From Spirochaetaceae bacterium (GTDB taxonomy: Bacteria; Spirochaetota; Spirochaetia; Treponematales; Breznakiellaceae): a DNA stretch of 10,310 bases. The notes below the pieces were generated by a model. It searched no databases and was not told where the DNA came from. It worked only from the letters and a program-made list of their open reading frames with translations. Shown one piece after another: positions 5,439-10,310 of the stretch. The translations under genes were made by a program, and so were the position numbers. The first letter of the stretch is position 1, and each line of letters starts with the position of its first letter. The stretch spans positions 1-10,310 of the forward strand of contig JAITNZ010000181.1 in assembly GCA_031290205.1 (NCBI GenBank), written 5' to 3'.

Positions 5439-6665
5439 CTAACTCACGCTCAGCTGTGCCGGGGCGGGGCGTTTCTTCTTCAGCTTGTTCTTAATGCGCT
5501 TTTCCCAGAAGAGGGTCCAGCCCGAAGCGATGAATATTGTCGAATAGACGCCGAATGCCATACCGATGAGGAGGGCGAGGGCAAAATCTTTCATCGAGCC
5601 GGTGGTGAAGATGAAGAGCGACAGCACGGCAAGCATCGTCGTCAGCGTGGTGATGATCGTCCTGCTGAGTGTTTCGCTGATGGCGCGGTTCAGCACTGAT
5701 TCGTAGCTGTCGTTTTGATAGAGGCGGCGTGTTTCGCGGATACGGTCGAAGACGACAATCGTGTCGTTAATCGAATAGCCGAGTATCGTGAGTATCGCCG
5801 CGATCGTCGTCGAGTTGAATTCCATGCGCGACCAGGTGATGAACGCTATCATAATCAGCGCGTCGTGCGCCGTCGCTATCACCGCCGCGAGAGCAAACTG
5901 CGGCTTGAAGCGGAAGACGCAGTAGACGAAAATCAGCGCGAGGGTAAGCACCATGAGGAGCCCCGCCTGACTCTGCAACTGTTTTGAAAATTGTGAGCCC
6001 ACATACTGGGAGCTTATCACGGCGACTGCGCCCGCGCCGAACTGTTCCTGCAATGCGGCAATCACCTTCTCGGCAGGCACCTCGCCTGCCTCATCATGGG
6101 CTTCCATGCGTATCATAAAACGCCGCTCTTCGGGCGTCCCCAGCACCTGCACGGCAACCGTCCCCAGCGGGCTTAAGCTGCTCCGCACATCAGCAATATC
6201 GATGGGGCTGCTCCCCGGTTTCAGGTAGTGGAGGAGGTAAGGAGCCGCGCCCAGTTGCGGATTCCCCTGGGCGCTCTGCAAGAGCCATGCCGTTTTAGTA
6301 TCCGGCTCGGCGTCGAGCGCGACGGAAAGCCCTGCAACCTGCTCTTCAAGCGCCGCAACGAGCGCGGAAAGGGCGGGAAAATCGGCAAACCGAAAGCTAT
6401 GCGTAAGATTTTCGCCGCCCGCACCCGTTACGACAATGCTGATTCCCGTTTCGCTGTAGTTAATCTGCGCGTTTCCCGCGCCGGAAAAGGTCAGCGAAAG
6501 CGCCGTGGGCGCAAACTGGATTTCCTGCATCAAACCGGACTTAAAATCAACGCCGAGGTTGAAGCCGTCTTTGACAAAATAACCCGCCAAACCCGCCAAA
6601 ATGATCGCCGTTGAAAGAATTGCGGCAGGACAGAAAAAACGTGAAAATCGAATGATATTTTTCAT
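5439..6665 (-). CDS. secF: protein translocase subunit SecF
   Basis: SecF is an inner-membrane subunit of the SecDF complex that uses the ion-motive force to aid late steps of Sec-dependent export. The 408 residues include TM1 (about 10-31), the post-TM1 motif FNLGVDFKSG (35-44), an enlarged periplasmic domain (about 45-230) and a cluster of five membrane segments. In that cluster, HDALIMIAF (267-275), GYSINDTIVVFDRIRE (296-311) and the later segments (about 335-385) are typical. The tail is lysine-rich (388-399). The start is fixed by the overlap with secD: ATGA at 6665-6662 contains both the secF start and the secD stop, which implies translational coupling. DFKSG departs slightly from the common DFTGG motif. 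The periplasmic domain is longer than in Escherichia coli SecF (323 residues in total). Confidence 0.95.
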   Translation of the reverse strand: MKNIIRFSRFFCPAAILSTAIILAGLAGYFVKDGFNLGVDFKSGLMQEIQFAPTALSLTFSGAGNAQINYSETGISIVVTGAGGENLTHSFRFADFPALSALVAALEEQVAGLSVALDAEPDTKTAWLLQSAQGNPQLGAAPYLLHYLKPGSSPIDIADVRSSLSPLGTVAVQVLGTPEERRFMIRMEAHDEAGEVPAEKVIAALQEQFGAGAVAVISSQYVGSQFSKQLQSQAGLLMVLTLALIFVYCVFRFKPQFALAAVIATAHDALIMIAFITWSRMEFNSTTIAAILTILGYSINDTIVVFDRIRETRRLYQNDSYESVLNRAISETLSRTIITTLTTMLAVLSLFIFTTGSMKDFALALLIGMAFGVYSTIFIASGWTLFWEKRIKNKLKKKRPAPAQLSVS

Positions 6666-8386
6666 TTACTTGACCCCCATCGGACAGAAAGTTTCCGGCT
6701 GTGCAGCACATCGGTGCCGAAATCGAATATCAGGCGCGACACAAAGAGCGCGGTAAAGACCGAGCTGAACACGCCTATTGCCAAGCTTACGGCGAAGCCC
6801 TGAATGGGACCGGAGCCGAGCTGCGAGAGGAAGAGGGCGGCGATGAATGTCGTGATATTCGAGTCCATAATCGCCCAGAATGCCTTGTTAAAGCCCGCCT
6901 CGACCGCCGCTTTCCGCATTTTGCCGAGCCGGAGTTCCTCTTTCATGCGCTCAAAGATGATAACGTTGGCATCGACCGCCATACCGATGGTGAGGATGAA
7001 GCCGGCGATACTCGGCAGCGTCAGCGTAAAGTTGAACGCCGAGAGCACACTGAACATGATATAGATGTTGAGAAGCTGGGCGACCACCGCGTTGATGCCG
7101 GCGGTCTTGTAGAAGACGAGCATGAAGACAAGCACGACCCCGAGCCCGCCGAGCAGCGCGAGCAGCCCCTGCCGGATATAGTCCGCGCCCATCGACGCGC
7201 CGATAGTCTGCTGGTTTACGACTTTCAGGTCGACAGGCAACGCCGCCGTCCTCAGCGTGGTCGCCAAGTCGTTAGCCTGATCGACGTCAAAGCCGGTGAT
7301 GCTCACGTTGCCGCGTATCCCCGTGTTGATGCGGGGCATCGACTGAATTCGGTCGTCAAGGACTATCGCCAGCGGCTTCCCCACATTCTCCGACGTGAGC
7401 GTCCAGAAAATGTCTCCGCCTTCCGAATCAAGCTGAACGGTAACCTCCGGCTGATTGTTTATCTGGTCGCGGGAAACTTGGGCGTTTTTAATGTGGTTGC
7501 CGTCGAGCCCGATTTCTTTTTTTACCACCGAATAGCCTTGAAAAATATCGATACCATACTGATCCTTGCTGTAAATCCCTAAAACCATGTCGTCGGCGGG
7601 AATCACCGAAGGGTCGGACAGGCTGCCGTCGGCATTGAACGCGCCGCCCGCCCTCGCGGCATAATACTGATTGAACGCCTCCGCCGCTTCGACATCGACT
7701 ATATGGAAGGTAAGGCTCCCCTTCCCCATGATGATCGAGTTAATTCGCTCGGGGTCGGCGGTGCCGGGAATCTCGATATAAATCTGGTCGGAACCCTGCC
7801 GGCGTATCACCGGCTCGGTGAGCCCGAACTGGTCGATCTTTTCGTTGAGCGTGGCAAGCGCCTGCTCCATAGCCTGGTCGTGTTCGGCGCTGCTCAGCGA
7901 ATGCCCCAGCCGCTCGGCATAACTGGCTAAATCAGCCTCGAGCACGATCGAAAGCCCCCCTGAAAGGTCGAGTCCCAGCTGGACGGCGTTTTTCTGGAGG
8001 TCTTTTAACGCAAAAATCCGCTCACGCGCCTGCGTTTCGATAACGTTTTCGATAACGGCATAGTTTTCAAAGCTAAAAAGGACGGCTTTCGCGTCCCACA
8101 GCTCGGGCGCCTGCATATTTCGCGCCGCGCGCGCCGTTTTCGCTTCCGGCAGCAGGTAGGTAAAACGTTCGGGAAGCGCCTCGTCCGCCTGCGCTGCCGC
8201 CAAGAGCTTTTGGTAATCAGTGGCGGCAATTCCCGCCGCATCCGTGCGAATCTGCTCGCGCGATTCGAGGGCAAGCTGCTTATCCTCAGGCTGCGTCCAA
8301 AAATACCATTGTAAGGTAGGATAGAGAAAAACAAAACATAAACCGATCGTTATTAGCACGATGATCAATCGCGTGAGCTTGCTCAT
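6662..8386 (-). CDS. secD: protein translocase subunit SecD
   Basis: SecD is the partner of SecF in the accessory translocon. The 574 residues contain TM1 (about 7-26), the conserved GLDLSGG (138-144) opening the P1 periplasmic domain, RRQGSDQIYIEIPGT (195-209), the P1-base segment around residues 300-390 and the C-terminal membrane domain. That domain carries the family hallmarks GMAVDANVIIFERMKEE (468-484) and DSNITTFIAA (508-517). A GGGAGGA ribosome-binding site stands about 5-6 nt before the ATG. yajC lies 45 bp upstream and secF overlaps the stop, so the order yajC-secD-secF is the standard operon. Length is close to that of other SecD proteins. Confidence 0.97.
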   Translation of the reverse strand: MSKLTRLIIVLITIGLCFVFLYPTLQWYFWTQPEDKQLALESREQIRTDAAGIAATDYQKLLAAAQADEALPERFTYLLPEAKTARAARNMQAPELWDAKAVLFSFENYAVIENVIETQARERIFALKDLQKNAVQLGLDLSGGLSIVLEADLASYAERLGHSLSSAEHDQAMEQALATLNEKIDQFGLTEPVIRRQGSDQIYIEIPGTADPERINSIIMGKGSLTFHIVDVEAAEAFNQYYAARAGGAFNADGSLSDPSVIPADDMVLGIYSKDQYGIDIFQGYSVVKKEIGLDGNHIKNAQVSRDQINNQPEVTVQLDSEGGDIFWTLTSENVGKPLAIVLDDRIQSMPRINTGIRGNVSITGFDVDQANDLATTLRTAALPVDLKVVNQQTIGASMGADYIRQGLLALLGGLGVVLVFMLVFYKTAGINAVVAQLLNIYIMFSVLSAFNFTLTLPSIAGFILTIGMAVDANVIIFERMKEELRLGKMRKAAVEAGFNKAFWAIMDSNITTFIAALFLSQLGSGPIQGFAVSLAIGVFSSVFTALFVSRLIFDFGTDVLHSRKLSVRWGSSK

Positions 8387-8431
8387 GGAGTCCTCCCATA
8401 GTTCAAGATAAAGATAATGTTACACCGCCGC

Positions 8432-8842
8432 CTATTTAATTTCTTTGACGTCGTAATCAGTTTTGCTCTCTTTCTCGTCCGAATCGTCATCTTTCGCGAC
8501 CGAAGTAACCTGCCCGATAGCGCTGCGTGAAAATTCGATTTTCGTGTTGTCATCGACCCGTAACACGACGGTGCTTTCCCGCACCGTGCTGATTGTCCCG
8601 TGAACGCCGCCAATTGTAACGACTTTGTCGCCTTTTTTGAGCGCTTCGAGCATTTTTTTCGTCTCTTTTTGCTTTTTGTTCTGCGGGCGGATAATCAAAA
8701 AATAAAACACCGCGATGATAAGAATGAAAGGGAGAAACGACATAACGCCGGACATCGGACCGCCTGCCGCCTCTCCTGTCGTCGTGGTAGTTCTGCCACC
8801 GAAGCCGCTTCCCATGAGAAGTGGTAATGCGAATGAAAACAT
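8432..8842 (-). CDS. yajC: preprotein translocase subunit YajC
   Basis: YajC is a small single-pass membrane protein that associates with SecDF. The 136 residues show a short glycine/threonine-rich N-terminus, one strong membrane segment (about 34-51, FLPFILIIAVFYFLII) followed at once by the diagnostic RPQNKKQKE (52-60), and the cytosolic GDKVVTIGGVHGTI (71-84). The acidic/lysine tail (118-136) is longer than in the shortest homologues. An AAAGGAA stretch about 8 nt before the ATG is a plausible ribosome-binding site. It is the first gene of the minus-strand operon with secD and secF. Confidence 0.95.
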   Translation of the reverse strand: MFSFALPLLMGSGFGGRTTTTTGEAAGGPMSGVMSFLPFILIIAVFYFLIIRPQNKKQKETKKMLEALKKGDKVVTIGGVHGTISTVRESTVVLRVDDNTKIEFSRSAIGQVTSVAKDDDSDEKESKTDYDVKEIK

Positions 8843-8908
8843 AAATAAGTTCCTTTTAAGTTTCTTGTAAAGTAAAGATTCGGGAACTAAGTCCCCGCTT
8901 TCCAGAAG

Positions 8909-8937
8909 AGTCTAACAGAAAGCGCACACTTCATCAA
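8909..8937 (-). promoter_or_regulatory. possible promoter of the yajC-secD-secF operon
   Basis: On the minus strand TTGATG (8937-8932) is followed after exactly 17 nt by TAGACT (8914-8909), each matching four of six consensus bases. The predicted leader of about 60 nt would contain the imperfect palindrome at 8881-8897. Position and spacing are good, sequence match is moderate. Confidence 0.3.
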
Positions 8938-8970
8938 CTCCCCCCCTCATCATGATTGGCAGATATTCGT

Positions 8971-9000
8971 GATTGGCTGTGATAGGCTGTGATAGGCTGT
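8971..9000. repeat. three 10-bp direct repeats
   Basis: GATTGGCTGT is followed by two copies of GATAGGCTGT without spacers. A partial GATTGGC also occurs at 8954-8960. The 10-bp period would put each copy on the same helix face. A role as an iteron-like binding site or a simple slippage product cannot be decided. Confidence 0.7.
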
Positions 9001-9229
9001 AGATTTTTGCGGAATTTCGTGAATATTGAAGAGGTTTTACCACGAATGACACAAATGGAAGAAAGTTCGTCGCGTTATTACCCAGACCGGTAAAATCTAA
9101 CAACTTCCACGCAAGATCATCTGCCATAAAAATTAGTTTTTGTATTTTTGGCATCATTTCTCCATGCTCAATTATCTATTCGACACGATTAACTCTATCA
9201 AATTGCACTGCACGCATATTTAATGCAAA

Positions 9230-9598
9230 TTACCTGCCGCCACCGTAGATTTGTATGAGTTCTTCCGGTGACTTCCCGCTTTTCAAAAGGTCAATAAATT
9301 GTTGCTTGGCATATTTTTCTCCTTCCTGTCTGCCTTCCTGTCTGCCTTCTCGCTTCGCGTTGACGAGTTCGCTTTGGGTGTCAAGTGCGTACTTAAACTC
9401 ACTTTCCAGCCGGGCGCGTTCCCGCTCGTCTTTGCTAATCGTCATTAATACCTCGCTTGCCATCTCTATACCCTCCTCGTAATCTAAAATATCGTTTATC
9501 TTTTGCCGTTTCGTTTTATCGGTTAAGTAACAAAAAAATACCGCCCAGCGTTCCCGCGATGTCATATCGGAAACAGACTTGCCGCTTATTCCCGGGAT
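9230..9598 (-). pseudogene. Rpn-family PD-(D/E)XK nuclease/transposase, C-terminal remnant
   Basis: The C-terminal part of an Rpn-type (PD-(D/E)XK nuclease family transposase) protein is preserved. From the ATG at 9565 there are 111 residues: MTSRERWAVFFCYLTDKTKR, an EEGIEMA helix, a charged coiled-coil region (about 44-70) and the KREGRQEGRQEGE repeat. They end in LLKSGKSPEELIQIYGGGR, all typical of the last third of this family. Family-like sequence continues in frame upstream of the ATG (GKSVSD at 9583-9566) and then runs into the heptamer array, so the catalytic N-terminal two thirds are missing. The doubled GRQEG comes from a 12-bp direct repeat at 9321-9344. Rpn proteins act in recA-independent recombination as DNA endonucleases; this piece lacks the nuclease core. 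Confidence 0.75.
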
Positions 9599-9738
9599 GG
9601 GGAACGGGGAACGGGGAACGGGGAACGGGGAACGGGGAACGGGGAACAGGGAACGGGGAACGGGGAACGGGGAACAGGGAATGGGGAACGGGGAATGGGG
9701 GATGGGGAACGGGGGATGGGGAACGGGGAACGGGGAAG
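9599..9738. repeat. 20-copy GGGGAAC heptamer array (G-quadruplex prone)
   Basis: Exactly 20 heptamers fill 140 bp. Thirteen are GGGGAAC; the others are variants (AGGGAAC, AGGGAAT, GGGGAAT, two GGGGGAT, one terminal GGGGAAG), clustered towards the right. The + strand therefore has G4 tracts separated by AAC, a canonical G-quadruplex pattern repeated many times. There are no stops in the array in any frame, which explains long open frames over it on both strands. These frames encode low-complexity peptides and are not genes. An inverted partial copy, GTTCCCCGTTCCCC, lies at 9800-9813 and could pair with the array. Confidence 0.97.
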
Positions 9739-9841
9739 ATTGGACTTCGAACTATCAGAATATTACATGGAAAACACTGATACGTCAAAGTAAAAACCTG
9801 TTCCCCGTTCCCCGCCCCACAAAAGGGCGGAAACTATATCG

Positions 9842-9863
9842 TCCGTGTCCTACCGGACACAGA
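9842..9863 (-). promoter_or_regulatory. hairpin with GGTA loop spanning the stop codon of the DUF6273-like gene
   Basis: Read on the minus strand, TCTGTGTCC (9863-9855) pairs with GGACACGGA (9850-9842) with one T-G wobble and a GGTA loop (9854-9851). The stop codon TAG lies at the loop/stem junction. There is no T-run after it, so it is a poor intrinsic terminator. Size, place and loop match the GRNA-loop hairpin/cruciform known just downstream of diversity-generating-retroelement variable regions. Confidence 0.55.
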
Positions 9864-10310
9864 AAGCGGGGGCGCAGCCACCAACCGAACTAGCACCGTT
9901 GGTGACGGTATTACCACCGGTGTAGACACCCAAGAAATTGGCGGCAGACGCAGACCAGGGGGACGCTTCCCAATACCAGCTTGCGTTATTGCCCGAATCA
10001 TATTTCACTCGATTGCCATTGCTGCCATAGTACTCAAGATGCGCCTGGTTTTCAGCCGTTTCGTAGCTTGCGTTTGAATATGCGGCACTGCCAAACAGTT
10101 CCTGCTCTGTGGGGAGCCAGAGGGTGTCCGTAATCTCGTGGGCGCCAATCTGCCCGTCGCCCTTCCATACAGCCCGTTTGGGTCCCCAGAGGACGGCTTC
10201 GGGAAGCCCCGCCAGCTTTAGTCCGTCAAGGTAATTGCCGGTAAGGTAGGCGCGCATTTCGCTGTCCAGATAGCCGGTGGCATTGTCATCAGTCGCGTTC
10301 ATCCGGTGAA
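9850..10310 (-). CDS. DUF6273/C-type-lectin-like protein, 3' part; possible DGR target
   Basis: The gene is partial. The frame is open to the window edge (His-Arg precede the Met at 10302), so the true start lies outside. The visible 150 residues resemble the C-terminal ligand-binding-like domain of DUF6273 proteins, which are abundant in treponemes: WLPTEQELFG (62-71), ETAENQA (81-87), EYYGSNGNRVKYDS (90-103), WYWEASP (109-115) and the end GCAPAFCVR (142-150). Between the last two motifs, residues 116-141 are rich in Ser, Ala, Asn, Gly, Thr, Val with Phe and Tyr. Most of these codons end in C or T, as expected if they descend from AAY template codons. The family is related in layout to formylglycine-generating-enzyme/C-type-lectin folds used by DGRs. 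No signal peptide can be judged. The function is unknown; a displayed, ligand-binding surface protein is the best guess. Confidence 0.8.
   Translation of the reverse strand, partial: HRMNATDDNATGYLDSEMRAYLTGNYLDGLKLAGLPEAVLWGPKRAVWKGDGQIGAHEITDTLWLPTEQELFGSAAYSNASYETAENQAHLEYYGSNGNRVKYDSGNNASWYWEASPWSASAANFLGVYTGGNTVTNGASSVGGCAPAFCVR

Larger units (their letters stand above)
8843..9229. other. intergenic region upstream of yajC, no firm gene
   Basis: This 387-bp stretch holds the yajC leader, a candidate promoter, an imperfect palindrome (8881-8897, CGGGAACTAAGTCCCCG), a 7-bp inverted repeat CGCTTTC/GAAAGCG (8896-8902 with 8918-8924) and three 10-bp repeats. An 81-codon minus-strand frame (9157-8912) has a GGAG-like site 4-8 nt upstream, but its 3' half reads through the repeats and CACGAAT-type intergenic sequence. 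I do not recognise the protein and regard it as unlikely to be real. Confidence 0.45.

Noticed and set aside
6701..7582. 293-codon plus-strand frame
   Set aside because: Antisense shadow of secD; charged, low-complexity translation with no family features.
8912..9157. 81-codon minus-strand ORF starting MMPKIQKLIF
   Set aside because: It has a plausible ribosome-binding site but no recognisable domain, and its latter half is made from intergenic 10-bp repeats; kept only as a note in the intergenic entry.
9457..9893. Plus-strand frames rich in GNGERGT repeats
   Set aside because: They are translations of the stop-free heptamer array, not genes.

Overview
The window looks like chromosomal DNA of a spirochaete, most likely a Treponema-like anaerobe of gut or rumen type. 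The grounds are family-level: a yajC-secD-secF cluster with a long SecF periplasmic domain, a P-loop nucleoside-kinase-like protein of the uridine kinase type, a WYL-type HTH remnant, an Rpn/PD-(D/E)XK transposase-nuclease tail and a DUF6273-like surface protein. These are common together in treponemes, but no taxonomic marker is present and the assignment is an inference.

Layout. 1-178: intergenic, with two small hairpins. 179-2017 (+): two corrin-ring genes, cobJ/cbiH and cobK/cbiJ. The cobK start is embedded in a 60-bp tandem repeat (about 951-1250). 2079-2759 (+): an AT-rich endonuclease/exonuclease/phosphatase (EEP) gene that looks foreign next to its GC-rich neighbours. 2776-3026: a palindrome around a TATAAT, then a truncated WYL-family regulator. 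3027-3865: no gene, but dense structured repeats: three related units of about 140-165 bp, a 175-bp inverted-repeat-bounded element and a perfect hairpin. 3866-8842 (-): yajC, secD, secF and the kinase-like gene, in that transcription order. secD and secF overlap by ATGA; the kinase follows secF after 118 bp and lacks the usual N-terminal TGS-like domain. 8843-9229: upstream region of yajC with a candidate promoter and three 10-bp repeats. 9230-9598 (-): the tail of an Rpn-family gene, cut off by a 20-copy GGGGAAC heptamer array (9599-9738) with strong G-quadruplex potential. 9850-10310 (-): the 3' part of a DUF6273/C-type-lectin-like gene that runs off the window.

How the genes work together. 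CobJ and CobK methylate/contract and reduce the corrin ring in cobalamin synthesis. YajC, SecD and SecF form the accessory part of the Sec translocon that uses the ion gradient to pull proteins across the inner membrane. The last gene is the most interesting. Its C-terminus has the layout of a diversity-generating retroelement (DGR) target: a small/polar/aromatic-rich stretch between a conserved WYWEASP motif and a conserved GCAPAFCVR end. The stop codon lies in a 9-bp hairpin with a GGTA loop, matching the GRNA-loop hairpin known just downstream of DGR variable regions. No reverse transcriptase or template repeat is in the window, so this remains a hypothesis.
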